The position numbers and the translations under genes are program-made. This document shows, in pieces, positions 48,165-60,676 of a DNA stretch of 64,000 nucleotides. Positions within the stretch are counted from its first letter, which is position 1. Every line of letters starts with the position of its first letter. Under the pieces are notes generated by a model that saw nothing but the letters and a program-made list of their open reading frames with translations, made no database searches and had not been told where the DNA came from. The stretch lies in contig CM019066.1 of the NCBI GenBank assembly GCA_009667805.1, positions 327,790,690 to 327,854,689 on the forward strand. Direction: 5' to 3'. Origin of the DNA: Leptobrachium leishanense. Lineage: Eukaryota > Chordata > Amphibia > Anura > Megophryidae.

Positions 48165-48345
48165 CAGATAGAGTAGAGGTAACATCACTGCTCTGTGACT
48201 GTGGAGACACAGGTTCGATCCCAGCAAGAGCACCTCTCCAGAAAATGTCCTTGGGCAAGACACCTAACGGTACAGACTCGCCACCCAGGACATACTTGAA
48301 AACAAGAGAAATCTCAATGTATCCTTCCTGGTAAAATCCTGTCTC
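48165..48345 (+). mobile_element. tRNA-derived SINE
   Basis: GGTTCGATCCC at 48212-48222 is a perfect B box of an RNA polymerase III promoter. It is followed by CCTTGGGCAAGACACCTAAC and a tail CAGGACATACTTGAAAACAA ... CCTTCCTGGTAAAATCCTG. The tail alone recurs at 40065, 50470-50545 (inverted), 54935-54995 and 60753-60790, so it is a multicopy family. Confidence 0.75.
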
Positions 48346-48360
48346 AAGATTAAATTACTA

Positions 48361-48544
48361 TCCGTTCTATTCAAAGAAAGGTGAAAATCAGGAGAACTGG
48401 CAGGAGAAGAGAACAATCTAGACCAAATAGCCGATTTGGAAAGTGAGGTAAATGGGAGAATTTTTCTGGTTTGGCTATTTTGACCTAGAATTTTCGCTTC
48501 TCCTGCCTATTCTCCTGAGTTTCACCTTTCTTTGAATAGACCTG
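48361..48544. mobile_element. Palindromic MITE, family P, copy 3
   Basis: TTCTATTCAAAGAAAGG / CCTTTCTTTGAATAGACC, palindromic throughout. It lies directly after the SINE. Confidence 0.8.
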
Positions 48545-48763
48545 CATGAATTTGGGACACGATCTCTGGTGCTTGAATGCACAGTATGAGATTATGTATG
48601 TCAATGCACACTGACACATAAGGAGGAATAAAAGAAACCAAACATATACTCCAACGCATATATAAAGAAATCAGTGAAAGTGCACACATGGTCTTGTTAC
48701 TTCAATATATCGCATTCATTTTACTCCGTTATCAGGAGCACTTTTTAAGACATTCTGTTATAG

Positions 48764-48945
48764 CAGTGTTTCCCAAACCTGTCCTCGGGACCCTCTAACA
48801 GGCCAGGTTTTACAGATCACCTTGGGGAAATACAGCCTGAATCCTGTAATTCCTGAGCAGCAAATCCTATCACCTGTGCGGTGCTTCAGATATCCTGCAA
48901 ACCTGGTGAGGCGGAGGGTCCTGAGGACAGGTTTGGGAAACCCTG
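48764..48945. mobile_element. hAT-like MITE, CAGTGTTTCCCAAACC family
   Basis: CAGTGTTTCCCAAACCTGTC at the left and GACAGGTTTGGGAAACCCTG at the right. TTATAG lies immediately on both sides. Confidence 0.75.
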
Positions 48946-49094
48946 TTATAGAGTAAGGACGTTTGAGCAAGGTCCTCTTTTCCGATTGTCCTCGCTGTGT
49001 CAAACTTGTTAATTTTCGGTTTGTTTTGTCCTACCTGTTGCACAGCGCTATGGAATACCTCAATATATAGACCACTTAGTGGTCAAAACTGTTA

Positions 49095-49274
49095 GGTCTA
49101 TTCAGAGAAAGGTGAACCTCAGGAGAATGATTGGAGAGGTGAAAATTCTAGATCAAAATAGCCAAACCAGAAAAATTCTCCCTTTCATCGCACTTTCCAA
49201 ATCGCCTATTTTGACCTAGAATTTTCCATTCTCCAGCCATTCTCCTGCTTTTCACCTCTCTCTGAATAACCCTG
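49095..49274. mobile_element. Palindromic MITE, family P, copy 4
   Basis: Flanked by TA at 49093-49094 and 49275-49276. The ends are GGTCTATTCAGAGAAAGG / CCTCTCTCTGAATAACCCTG. Confidence 0.85.
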
Positions 49275-49276
49275 TA

Positions 49277-51230
49277 TGTTGTTTACTTTTTAAGTCCCGA
49301 GAGCATCCTTATGTTTTCCATATACTACATACATCTATCAAACAAAGAACAACTCTGAAGGTTTCAAAATATATAACTTAGCAATTTTAACTGTTAATAA
49401 AAGTCATTTAACTTTTTTGAAAAACCCGGAGTGCGTCTTCTCTATGATTTGATATACGCCCTGGCACGAGGATTTATAACACCATGGTATTGTGCATGCT
49501 GGGACGAAGACTAAGGTGAGTACCCTGCTTTGGAGAATATATACATATATATATACATACAGTTAACAGTCATAAAGACACCAAAAAATAAGTAATTAAG
49601 GTCAGGTATCATCTGTGCTTGTTTTAGGCTTTCTTTTAGGAATGGGGTCAACCCTAAAAATATTCTGCTCGGTTTTCACTTCAATTGTTGCCAAATATTC
49701 TGCTTCTTTTGAAGCTCACAGCAGTAGAAGGAGCAGAATCTGCTGCCCAAAAAAAATTCAAGTGAAAAATTGGGCAGTCTCTTTGTGAAGGTTAACCTGA
49801 AAGTAACCATAGAAGAAGCAAATCGAAACGCCCAACTCTAATTTTTCAACTTGCAGGCATTCGGTATTGAACAAAGGCAGCTTTTTTTTTTGTGTGAAAT
49901 ACTACTTTTTTTGTCAGTGTCCTAATATCAGTAAACTTTTTTTTTTTTATGACTGAACCGATTTGTACTGTTTTCCAGCTCTGCGGAATCTGTCGACCCT
50001 CTAAATAGAGTGCAACGGCAATAATAAAGGGGATATAGAAACGTGGAATAAAAGAGAAATCCAGAGAAACTTGATGGTTTGTTATCCTTCCTTCTTACTC
50101 TGTTTGCATTAAGTACATCTAAAAGCGGAAATAGTTTTATAGCTCTGTACCCCCGACTATTAAATCCAGCTTTCATTATGTGCTTGTTAAATGCAAACAG
50201 AAGCTTACATCACGGTGATTTATGGTGGCATAGCGGGGTATTCATTCACCAGCAGAACCGAGTGATTGACAGACACATACGCGATACTGTGTGAGGAGAT
50301 TTTACAGCAAATCTGCGACACAAGTGAAAACGGCTCGTTGAAGATGTCCTACATTTAAAACAGGGACTCCCAACGGGTTATTTCATGTTGCTTTCCATTG
50401 ACCCGGTACGAGTGGACACTTCAAGAACGTAAAGAGGACATTCTAGTGACTTTTCAAATTTCCTTTTTTTTTTTTTTTAAAGGATTTTACCAGGAAGGAT
50501 ACATTGAGATTTCTCTCGCTTTCATGTATGTCCTGGGTGGCGAGTATGTACATCAATTCATGTTAAAAGAAGCATTTCCGTAAGATTTATCCATTAATTT
50601 TCAAGTCCCCACAAAATAATGCTGTAAAGGTAGGAAACAACGTGCCTCTCCGTTGTGTTGTACCAAAATCTGGTAGTTTTCAATTAAGAACCATTGCACA
50701 CATTTGCCCCTTTCTGACGCCAAACAGCTCATCCAAGCCCTTAATCCTCCTAGACTACTGCAACCTTCCCATTGGCCTTAAACAACCCCAGGTTATCGCT
50801 CTACAAGTCGAATGAATATCTGTCAGATTCATCCACTTCACCTACAAAATTCCAAAATATTACAGGGATCACATTACATGAAAACACAATGGATACACAT
50901 AGGGTAATATTGCAGATACAGGTTATTGGCAAAACCCCGGCTATAAGAAATGCTCACAAGATGCAATGGTAGAATTGGGCATATCAGTATATACTCAGTC
51001 TCCTCGATGGTACTTTATCTGCTGGACCTGACCCAGGTAAGAGAAAGGACCACAGACGTCAATGCAGAAAAAAGACAAAACAGGAGCCTAGGTTGGTGTT
51101 CTTATTCCATGGAGCATTTGCTTTGGCCGGAAACACTACCGACCTTATTCCGATGTAGTCCATAAAAGGTAGCCGATAATCCTTATTACTGTGCAACCGA
51201 GCTGCTGTATTAAAGCTCTGTGAGGTCTTC
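49277..51230. other. No recognisable gene
   Basis: AT-rich sequence. An inverted SINE tail lies near 50470-50545. Small ORFs carry no familiar motif. Confidence 0.45.
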
Positions 51231-51389
51231 TGGGGGTTAGAGTGGCCAGCTTCTCACCAAAAAGACAACCTGCAGACAACACTGCAAAAAACAGGCTGAA
51301 CACGCTGGAAAATTATGAGCAGCCGGCGATCACACAGGGGCAATTACGCCCCCCCCCCACCCAGAGAAAATATTACCGAGCCGGCCCGC

Positions 51390-51635
51390 CGACTGCTTTA
51401 GTCCCTACGAGTGGCCGGCGGCACCAAGCTCGGCCGCTCACCTGGGATCCACCTGACCAGCGCAGCCAGCCGCGATCTCACGAGTTAGCGGAGTTCACGT
51501 GAACTTCCAGGATCTCATGAGACCGCGGCTTGTGCGTGGTTCCCAGGCGAGCGGCAGAGCTTCATGCCGGCGGCCACTCGTAGGAACGGAACAGAAGCAC
51601 TCAGATGGCCCTGGCTGGCAGAGGAGAAGGCTGGA
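51390..51635. repeat. Hairpin preceding the second minisatellite
   Basis: CTACGAGTGGCCGGCGGC (about 51407) pairs with GCCGGCGGCCACTCGTAGG (about 51567). Between them lie CGCGATCTCACGAG, GTGAACTTCCAGGATCTC and GGTTCCCAGGCGAGC, corresponding to the core of the 41417-41590 hairpin. Confidence 0.7.
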
Positions 51636-52410
51636 CCATGTGAGCTGGGGGCAATATATATCCATGTGTGAGCTGGGGGCCAATATATCCACATGAGCTG
51701 GGGGCAATATATCCACGTGAGCAGGGGGACATATATCCACGTGAGCAGGGGGACAACATATCCACGTGAGCAGGGGGACAATAGAGCCACATGAGCAGGG
51801 GGACAATAGATCCACGTGAGCAGGGGGACAATAGATCCACGTGAGCAGGGGGACAATAGATCCACGTGAGCAGGGGGACAATAGATCCACGTGAGCAGGG
51901 GGACAATAGATCCACGTGAGCAGGGGGACAATAGATCCACGTGAGCAGGGGGACAATAGATCCACGTGAGTGGGGGACAATAGATCCACGTGAGCTGGGG
52001 GCAATATATCCACGTGAGCTGGGGGCAATATATCCCATATGAGCTTGGGGCAATATATCCATATGAGCTGGGGGCAATATATCCATATGAGCTGGGGGCA
52101 ATATATCCATATGAGCTGGGGGCATTATATCCATATGAGCTGGGGGCATTATATCCATATGAGCTGGGGGCATTATATCCATATGAGCTGGGGGCATTAT
52201 ATCCATATGAGCTGGGGGCAATATATTCACGTGAGCTGGGGCAATATATTCACGTGAGCTGGGGGCAATATATCCCCGTGAGCTAGGAGCAATATATTCC
52301 AATGAGCTGGGAGCAATATATCCATATGAGCTGGGGGCATTATATCCATATGAGCTGGGGGCATTATATCCATATGAGCTGGGGCAATATATCAATATGA
52401 GTTGTGGGGG
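51636..52410 (+). repeat. About 30-unit minisatellite of 24-26 bp
   Basis: Units of the form GAGCTGGGGGCAATATATCC plus ATAT or ACGT. A central block of GAGCAGGGGGACAATAGATC units (51720-51960) is flanked by the GAGCTGGGGGCA type. The unit is clearly related to the array at 41605. The 276-codon frame across it is an artefact. Confidence 0.93.
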
Positions 52411-52549
52411 AAGAGTGAGTTTAACGAGCACAGCTTGAGATTAGGCACGTCTCTGCCTGTCATTGCGAACCCAACAACAGCTCTTAACCAAAACTGGTAG
52501 AGTGCCCCCCCCCCGAAACCTGTGTCTGGATCCCCCCTGTGATCAAAGC

Positions 52550-52945
52550 GCAGAGCAGCCGCTGGAAAAAGCCGACAGGCAGGCGAACAGGGTGAAAAAA
52601 AACAAAACAGTTTGCTTGAATGTTTGCAAAGTGAAACGCTGTTTGCAAAAAAACTACTGAACGAAAATGTCTGTAATTTACATATAAGCACTGCGGAAAC
52701 TGTTGGCGTTATATAAATGATAATAATATAAGATCCAATGAATGATAATAAAAAGGTCTGTTACAGAAAAATGAAAAATTAAAAAAAAAAAAAAGGAAAA
52801 AAAATTGACGCAAAAAATCCCAAAAAAAACAGATCCTAAAAAAAATCTAAAAAGAGACTTTTTACTGAAGAATAAAATGATAAACGGTTTATTAGATATT
52901 GAATTAAAACTGGAATATTTTTAACATTGAAGCCTATGGGATTCG
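52550..52945. repeat. Dispersed repeat S, copy 2, with a LINE-tail insertion
   Basis: CAGTTTGCTTGAATGTTTGC, GATCCAATGAATGATAATAA and TTTTTAACATTGAAGCCTAT occur in the same order as near 63790-64000 and 10380-10480. At 52687-52730 an extra TGCGGAAACTGTTGGCGTTA LINE-tail segment interrupts the match. Confidence 0.75.
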
Positions 52946-53389
52946 CCGGAATAAACCTGACAAATGAAACCACCGAAGAGCAGGGCATTTCACTGACATT
53001 CTTCAGCTGTTCCATGTTCTCTGTATAGACGAACCATTGCTTCTCTATGGGGGATTTCACTGCACTCGAACAGGCACCGAACATGCTGGCAATTCAGTTA
53101 CAGCTACAAGGTTTTATAAAGCGGTAACAAGTTCCGTAGCGCTGTACAGTGGGAATTCGCCAAGATTTGGCGAATTGCCTGCATGAATAGCCAAATGGCC
53201 CCAAAATGTCCCCGTTCGCTGAAATTTAATGTCCGGTTACATTTCGGGGCCAGATCAGCTCTCTTTGAATAACCCTGTTTGTGTAACCATTGTGTTTTCA
53301 TGTAGAGTGATCCCTGAAATATTTTGGAATTTTGAGCGTTACGTGTGGATGAAGATTGGAGGAGCCATCCTCACAGGGATCCTACAGAT

Positions 53390-53995
53390 ACATATTCTGT
53401 TTAATACCATATGTGACTTTTTTCCCCCGCAAATTCTTTCTATTGGAGTCATCAACCTCACATCCCATGCCGCTCACACCTCAATCTCTATGATGGTTTC
53501 ACGGTTTCCTTTAGAATTCAAATTTTTGGTCTTCACATACAAAGCTCTCCATATCCATACACCCATCCCATTCACTTCACTCTGCCAATGATCTACGGTT
53601 ACGGTCTCATACCCAAACTGGCAATTCTCGCCTTCAGGTCATTTCCCGAACTGTCCCCCATCTATGGAGCTTCTTCCCTTACAACATTTGACTCTCCCCA
53701 TCCCTCCACTCTTTCAAGAGATTATATATCACACACACACACGAGAGGAGAGCCAGCTCATCCCTTATCTCCTACACCTATTGCACCCACCCCAATCTAC
53801 TTCCTATACGGCACCCGGCATTCCCATTATTTCTAATACTCTACTCTTTCGTCATCTTGCTCCTCTTTGATGGTAAGCTCGCTCGAGCAGAGTCCCCTTT
53901 CTTATCGCTCTGTATAGTATACTTGTTTTCTGTATTATATGTATATGTGACCCATAAATTGTACAGCACCCTGGAATATGACTGCGCTTTCTAAA
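53390..53995 (+). pseudogene. L2/CR1-like LINE, degraded 3' fragment
   Basis: The plus strand reads EFKFLVFTYKALH (cf. FKILLLTFKALH of these elements), later SYPNWQFSP and a further degraded stretch. It ends in a 3' UTR with GTAAGCTCGCTCGAGCAGAG and TTGTACAGCACCCTGGAATA. Stops and frameshifts are present. Confidence 0.65.
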
Positions 53996-54355
53996 CAGCA
54001 ATTGTGCTGAGGTTGAAAAGGCTTGGGTTTTGCTAAAAATGAAGTGTCGAATGTATTTGGATTTGTAACAAAAAATGGTTTCTGCTCGATCCCTGGAAGA
54101 CTCACCGGTAAGTCAAACTTCGTTTTTACAAACCTCAAATCAATGTAACGTTATTTTTTTAAAATCAGGGGATCTGTTGTCAGATCCCAAAACTACGGCA
54201 TTCCTCACCAGCGTCAATCCATGAGGGACAGAAAGCCACAGTAGACCCAAGTCCATCTTCCCGATCCGAGTTTGTCTCATTGGATGTATTTGAGGTTTGC
54301 AGATGTATAAATGAGCAGCGATGGAACAAAACTCCGAACAACGAGTCTCAAAAAG

Positions 54356-54490
54356 CAGGGATCTGAAACACTGGCCCCGCAGAGGATTCCGAACTACACA
54401 TCCCATGATTCTCTGGCCATTTATTGCATTCCAGGAATTCTGGAAATTATAGGCAACAAACATCTAGGAGGTCACATTTTAAGATACCTG
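54356..54490. mobile_element. hAT-like MITE fragment, CAGGGATCT family
   Basis: CAGGGATCTGAAACACTGGC at the left and AAGATACCTG at the right, with TCCCATGATTCTCTGGCC inside. No clear duplication. Confidence 0.6.
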
Positions 54491-54613
54491 TTCTAAATCA
54501 AAAGAAACGTTGCTCTACGCCCTTCAGTGTAAAGAAGACGCATGTTTCTCTTCTAAACCATGGTTTTAGGTCAAGTTTATGTCATTTTAAAACAAGAACA
54601 ACCTTATTTCTAA

Positions 54614-54930
54614 GGCCCTGTTCACACTGTGCAATTTATCGCACGGATTTTGCCGCGATGTCGCAGCAAAATCCGCGAGACATCGCGCTGGGTAGATTCT
54701 CCAATGCATTTCAATGGAGCTGTTCACATCTTGCCGCGCGATGTCGCGGTAGCAGGTCGCTGGTACATGACCCTTTTTTTGCGATTTGCTATCTGCAATT
54801 TTGCGATTTGTATTGGTGGTGCTTTGTTTTTTTTTTTTGGTTTTTTTTCAATCGCACAAAACTGCGACGTCGCGCGACATTATTGCACTATAATCACGAA
54901 TATGAAAAATCGCACAGTGTGAACGGGGCC
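54614..54930. mobile_element. Harbinger-like MITE, family E
   Basis: GGCCCTGTTCACACTGTG / CACAGTGTGAACGGGGCC, flanked by TAA at 54611-54613 and 54931-54933. CpG-rich arms (CGCGATGTCGC) surround a T-rich centre. A SINE tail fragment (54935-54995) follows. Confidence 0.85.
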
Positions 54931-54999
54931 TAACCCAGGACATACTTGAAAACAAGAGAAATCTCAATGTATCCTTCCCGGTAAAATACTTTATAAATA

Positions 55000-55988
55000 C
55001 ATTTCTGTGGACGGTTTCTCGTTTTGATTTTTTTTGGGGTTGGGTTACAGCTAAATGGGAACTGGCTTTATTGAAATATTCCATGTACAGGAACACACCA
55101 TAGTAAAACATAAAACAAATGGATACAAATGTATAAAGATGGCTAGGTTTCATTAACCCCCTCCTCACTGGTGCTGCATCCCAGAAAGTGGAGGGCTTCT
55201 GCCGCGTCTCTTTGCCGCCCGTGAAATATCCCTGGACTCCTTGCTTCCTGGTCTTTACTTTTTGTTTTTAAGTTTTTTTTTATTAAGTAAAACAAGCCCT
55301 AACACTTACCAGAAGGTTAAGAGGTCACACCTGCTATCATTAAATATTTTTGCTTCAAAAAGCATGCATAACAATTTGCGTCCACCAAAGGAATTCCAGT
55401 GGTGAAACCTATACCCTGCAGCTGTTATGACGATGACTTTATCATGGTAGTCAATAAGGAATATTATCCCCCCCCCCCTCCTCCGAAACCACGGGGCAAA
55501 ATTATTTTGCTATGCTGTTTGGCTGAAAAATGCAATAAGCAACCGTTATCTTCTTTCACATACAATGGGAAAAGGCAGAATGACAGGGATTCTAGAGGCG
55601 GGGGGGGGGGGTCTTTAAATATATATATTAAAGAAAAAGAGGGAGGCAGCGGCTGTAATTTATTTTAAGGACTGTAATTTTGGCATTAAATTCTCTTGTG
55701 CATATATTATCGGATGCAATCTGTTGCCGGCATACAATGAGGTTGACATAAACCGTGGAGCTTCCCATTGAATATGGGATTATATGTCGTTTTAGCAGAA
55801 AGAAAGGAAATGCTGAAATGTGACTAATGCTAATTGACGGGGGGGGGGGGTCATTTGGCACACACGGAAATCCCTTTAACTTTCAGCATAGTTTTGCTTT
55901 CTTTTTTTATTACTCAGTGAAGTGAAATCTTGGCATCGCATCCCAATGTATGAAATCGCGAAAGCAAAGGGGGGCTGGTTAGGTAGAT
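55000..55988. other. No recognisable gene
   Basis: AT-rich with several C- and G-runs (55470, 55600, 55840). Nothing recognisable. Confidence 0.45.
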
Positions 55989-56123
55989 CAGGGATTTCAA
56001 CCGCTATGCACCCCCATGCTTCTGGACTACAGCTCACATGATGCACTGGCCATCTATTGCGTTCAAAGAATTCCGTGAATTGGACAAAAGTATTTGGGAG
56101 GGAGTAAGAGGTTGAGATATCTG
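55989..56123. repeat. hAT-like MITE fragment
   Basis: CAGGGATTTCAACCGC at the left and GAGATATCTG at the right; related to 27308-27438. Confidence 0.55.
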
Positions 56124-56128
56124 TTGTA

Positions 56129-56867
56129 GGGCTCCATTATATTCTTTGCGCAAAAACGCCCGCGCAGCGCGTTAATTTGTGCACGAAGCGTTAAACGTTA
56201 ACGCGCGTAAATTAACGCTGGTATTACAATCCTCGTGCCTTTTTGTCATCCTCCAAAAAATAATGCGCGTAAAAAAGAGGCACAAAAACGCACGCGCATT
56301 AATGCGGCGCGCAGAAATCTGTGTGCGGAGTCTTTTTTCACACGATTCAGCCAATCAGAATTAAGAACCACAATGGTCTCCCGTTTGATTTTGACAGGCG
56401 CAAAAACCTATCTGAGTATATATGCTGCAGCAATAATAAAAAGCACGCACAACTTCTCAATTTTATTGTTTGGGCATGTGTAGAATGTGTAACTATACTT
56501 TGCTGTATTTTTTTTTGGGGCTGGTGTATTTGGGTTCGACCAGAACGGTCAGATTTGCAGTTAACACCAGCTTTTAAAAGACGTTAAAATTATGCGCGCA
56601 AACGCCGTGCGTTAAAAACTACGCATAGATTGTAATACCATCTGCGTACCAGCGCACAAACGCATTTGCGCTCACAATGTTAAGTATAGGACGCGCACAG
56701 TACAGTAAGCGCGGGCAGGGTTTGCGCAGGTTCACCCGTGTTAGACGTATGTGCGAGTTTGTTGCGCTGACGTTGTAATACGACGGTCTGCACAAAGGGT
56801 TTTGCCCCTCACGTTAACGCGTGCACAAAAACGCATTAACGTTTGCGCGAAGAATGTAATAGAGCCC
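56129..56867. mobile_element. CpG-rich MITE, family F
   Basis: GGGCTCCATTATATTC / GAATGTAATAGAGCCC, flanked by GTA at 56126-56128 and 56868-56870. The arms repeat GCGC/ACGCATTAACG motifs in inverted order around an AT-rich middle. Confidence 0.75.
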
Positions 56868-57513
56868 GTAGATCGTAAGCTCTTCTGATCAGGGTCTTCT
56901 ATAGCTCGTTAAAGTCATCTTCATTTTTTTTGTGGTTTTATTCTGCACCCTTATAATTGTAAAAGACCGAAAAAGGAAGGGAAATACTGCCACTAAAATG
57001 AAACCAATACAACAATTATAGTAATAAATAAATTCGTAATAAATTGTCAACGGCATCAAAAATTATCAAAGTAATAAAAAAATTAAAAAACACACAACCT
57101 TTCCAGTTATAGGTTTTTCTCTTCTGAAAATCTGATTTATTTACTATTCACTAGGGCAGCCGTCTTCTCTCTTACATCAGATTTAAGCTACCTTGCTGTC
57201 CCCTTCTGACACCAACTTATCATTAAAACTGCCAGTAAATGCCCATAGCTGTGTATGGCTGTTTAGGCAATTGTTTTTTAGATTTACTTTTAAAAAAATA
57301 AAAAGAACTAGTATAGTAAATATATTGGCCTGGACTTAAATTCAGAAGTCAAACGGGCTGATGAGAAAAAAAATACAAAAACACAAAACAAAAACCCCAA
57401 GAAATTAGCTTTTATAGGCCTATATAGAAGTACAAAGAGAGTGATATAAAGGCCTTGTGGAGACTTAACTTGAATTCTGCACCGTTACCTCCAAGTCACT
57501 CCTTGGTGAATAA

Positions 57514-57850
57514 GGCTGGGGTCAGACGAAACGCAGTGCGAACGCGCGTGCAGCCGCACTTTATCCCGGCCGTAGTAGCAGCAAATGACAGCCAGTGACG
57601 GGTAATATACGAAGTACGGCCGCACAAAAGTGCAGCCGCGCAATGCAAGCGGCAAACGCATTTTTTCGAGAACGTGATACCGCTAGTACTGACGTGCAGA
57701 GTGCGCTGTGTCCGCTAGCGGAGTGTGTGCTGGATTAGGAGACGTCAGACGCTGCTAATGTCCGGCCAACATAACGTCCAGACACAAAAAGGGTTTTATT
57801 GATGATCCGTACAAAATCACGGACGAAAATGAGTTCGTCTGACCCTAGCC
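57514..57850. mobile_element. Harbinger-like MITE, family A, copy 3
   Basis: GGCTGGGGTCAGACGAA / TTCGTCTGACCCTAGCC, flanked by TAA at 57511-57513 and 57851-57853. Same orientation as copy 2 (3246-3650), with a shorter right arm. Confidence 0.85.
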
Positions 57851-57853
57851 TAA

Positions 57854-59370
57854 AGCCTCAGTAACAATGTAAAACTTTAAACAAAAACACACAGCATATA
57901 CTTTTAAATCATTTGGAATAATAAAAAAAAATATAAAAAAAAAATGCCAAAGAACGAGCTGTTCATACGAAGGCTTCTCCCCTAAAAGGAATATTCTAAC
58001 AAGGTTCAGTTGTATCATAATTATTTTACCAACTGCATCATGATTCTCTAAGGTAATTGGAAAGGCTTGCCAGATAATGAAATGGTTTACCTTTTTAGCG
58101 GACCGAACGTTGGGAAGATTTTTTGGACCCTATCCTATCCAAGTCATTATACTTAATGACTCACTCATCGGCCTTAACAATTCCCATCCAACTCCCACCG
58201 AGCCTCAAATCCCTGTTGTGACTTGGCTGTTATGGCTGCATACTGGACATTAGAAAGTATCAATGCAGGGCAGCTGGAGAATAACGAGTGACACCAAGGG
58301 TGCTTATTTTTGCTTGCAACCGGTAGTGGATGTAAATTACTTGCTGCTAAAAGCTGGGCCCCTACTCCAACCTTGTCAATAACAATGCACCGTGGGAAAT
58401 TACTTGTGCACGTCGACACCCCTTAGCTGCTCCCTTTTACTGACTGAGTAACGTGATTTATTTGCAGCTCCTATCGGAATACTTGGGAGCTGCTCTCAGA
58501 TTCAAGCATCAGCACTGCTTGTGGCACTAATCCCTCACCCACAGGACTCCCATGAAGTCATGCGTGATCCTGAGCAAACTTGTGTATATGGGGCCAGAAG
58601 GACACTGGGAACTATTTGTTCCCGCTGTTCTGCGGTGTCCTGGTAAAGGATGTGAATTTAAGCAGGCATGGGATAGGCATAAGGCTATCCTAAACAAAAG
58701 ATAAATCCAGGTAAAGTATCCATGTAATTGGGCAGACTAGATGGGCCGAAAGAAAAATGTCGGCAGATAAGAACCTATGTATCCGAACGAGCTGACCTTT
58801 GAAGCAAGGGAACCTGGGTAAGAGCACTGTGCCGGGCAAAGCAGACTCACTTAACCAGTGAAGAATACCATCCAAAAGACCAGAATGCTATAAAATAACT
58901 ATTCCTGTGCTGAACCATTAATAGAGGCTCCTATACAAGGTATAGGAGCAAATGTACAGAACCCCGATACTAATACCGAGCCACAAGAAAACTTGCTGTC
59001 GGAATAGGGGCTGAACCTGTTAACTTGTTAGTGTTAAGTGATTTTGCATGAGCAAAATCACTTGACACTGTGAAACAAAATGGGCCAAAATACAAAATGT
59101 AGCCCATGTCCAATGACAAAGGACCGTGTGATCCACCGCCTCTGCTTCCTGTAGTACAACAAAGGACAATGAGAGCAAATCTCCCTGTACTGCACAATCC
59201 CACGAGCCTACACGAAATCCTCTGAACTACAAGAAAGATGCTTTATAGGTTCAGAGGAAGGCGAATACACAGCGACAAACCACCAGTGACTTTAGCCCAA
59301 AATTAGAATATGATATCCTTAGCAATCCTCCATAATGTTCAGTGACACCTCTAGGGTTCCGAGCGAAGGA
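57854..59370. other. No gene; one dispersed repeat piece
   Basis: 58660-58790 (AAGGCTATCCTAAACAAAAG, GGGCAGACTAGATGGGCCGA) looks like a multicopy repeat, but I cannot name it. No exon recognised. Confidence 0.45.
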
Positions 59371-59374
59371 ATTG

Positions 59375-59684
59375 CTGTTAAAGAAAACGCTAGTGTGCAC
59401 CCACTCTAACGCACAGTGCGTGCGTTAAAACACACCAGTGTCCACTCGACACCTGCCTGCCTGCCCCCCCCCTCAGCGCTCCTATGGAGGATCGCGCTTT
59501 GCAGCCCCGCCGACGTGCATCCTAGCGCATCGACGGTAAGGATCTCTAGGTGGACGCATAGTGCGTGCGCACAAGCATGTGACCGGCCCCATCGCAGCAT
59601 CACAACGCAGCGTTGGACGCTGGTAAGTGCGTTTTAACGCACGTACTGTGCGTTAAAGAAAACGCTAGTGTGCGCCTGGCCTTA
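59375..59684. repeat. CpG-rich repeat, family G, with direct end copies
   Basis: GTTAAAGAAAACGCTAGTGT at both ends in the same orientation (about 59378 and 59653). The right copy continues GCGCCTGGCC and is followed by TTA. Probably a rearranged relative of family B. Confidence 0.5.
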
Positions 59685-60072
59685 CAGGCATGAAACTGGA
59701 CCTGTGGACATAGTGAGACGTGTAGGCACTGGCAAACCAAGCGTCTGTCCATGGATTCTGCCACGCTGTGCTATCCCCCCCCCCCCTTTCCATTATATGA
59801 AATCTGGAAAAAAAAAGCAGACAAATTCTCATGACTGAGGTTAAACCAGGCGCTAAGCAAATTTATCTGCGATTACCTCAACTCTACAGCTTTATGAAAC
59901 CAGGCTATTAAAACGAGAAAACAGCTGACAAAATAAAGTCACAGGGGCAATCTAAAGAGTTTAATAGTAAAACGTAACGAGATTTATTAATGGATTTGTG
60001 TATAGGTTTCTATGCTAAGAGGAGTACTGTTTAATGTACAAATATTTATATACATATTGTAGCGTGAGTGTA

Positions 60073-60676
60073 CAGTCAGGTCCAGAAATATGAGGACATG
60101 GACACAATTCTAACATCTTTGGCTCTATACACCACCACAATGGAGTTGGAATGAAACAAACACAATGCGCTTTAACTGCAGACTGTCAGCTTTAATTTGA
60201 GGGTATGTACATCCAACTCAGGTGAACGGTGTAGGACTTACAGCAGTTTGCAGATGTGCCTCCCACTTGTTAAGGGACCAAAGGTAATGGGACAATTGGC
60301 TTCTCAGCTGTTCCATGGCCAGGTGTGTGATATTCCCTCATTACCCCAATTACAATGTGCAGATAAAAGGCCCAGAGTTCATTATCTGCACATTGTAATT
60401 GGAGTAATGAGGGAATATCACACACCTGGTCATGGAACAGCTGAGAAGCCAATTGTCCCATTACCTTTGGTCCCTTAACAAGTGGGAGGCACATCTGCAA
60501 ACTGCTGTAAGTCCTAAATCGTTCACCTGAGTTGGATGTACATACCCTCAAATTAAAGCTGACAGTCTGCAGGTAAAACACATTGTGTTTGTGTCATTCC
60601 AACTCCATTGTGGTGGTGTATAGAGCCAAAGATGTTAGAATTGTGTCGATGTCCCAATATTTCTGGACCTGACTGT
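60073..60676. mobile_element. Tc1/mariner-type foldback MITE, 604 bp
   Basis: Almost a perfect palindrome: ACAGTCAGGTCCAGAAATAT / ATTTCTGGACCTGACTGT at the ends, flanked by TA, with the centre near 60375. The two ORFs inside (60197-60478 plus, 60270-60581 minus) are mirror images of each other. Confidence 0.9.

Noticed and set aside
48212..48222. B-box sequence suggesting a tRNA gene
   Set aside because: No matching A box or cloverleaf around it. Its downstream tail is dispersed at several places, as in a SINE.
51495..52431. ORFs of 141-276 codons with repeated HVDLLSPCS or YELGAIYP motifs
   Set aside because: Artefacts of the 24-26 bp minisatellite; no non-repeat domain or splice context.
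60197..60581. Two ORFs of 93 and 103 codons with near-identical proteins
   Set aside because: They are the two arms of one inverted repeat read in opposite directions.
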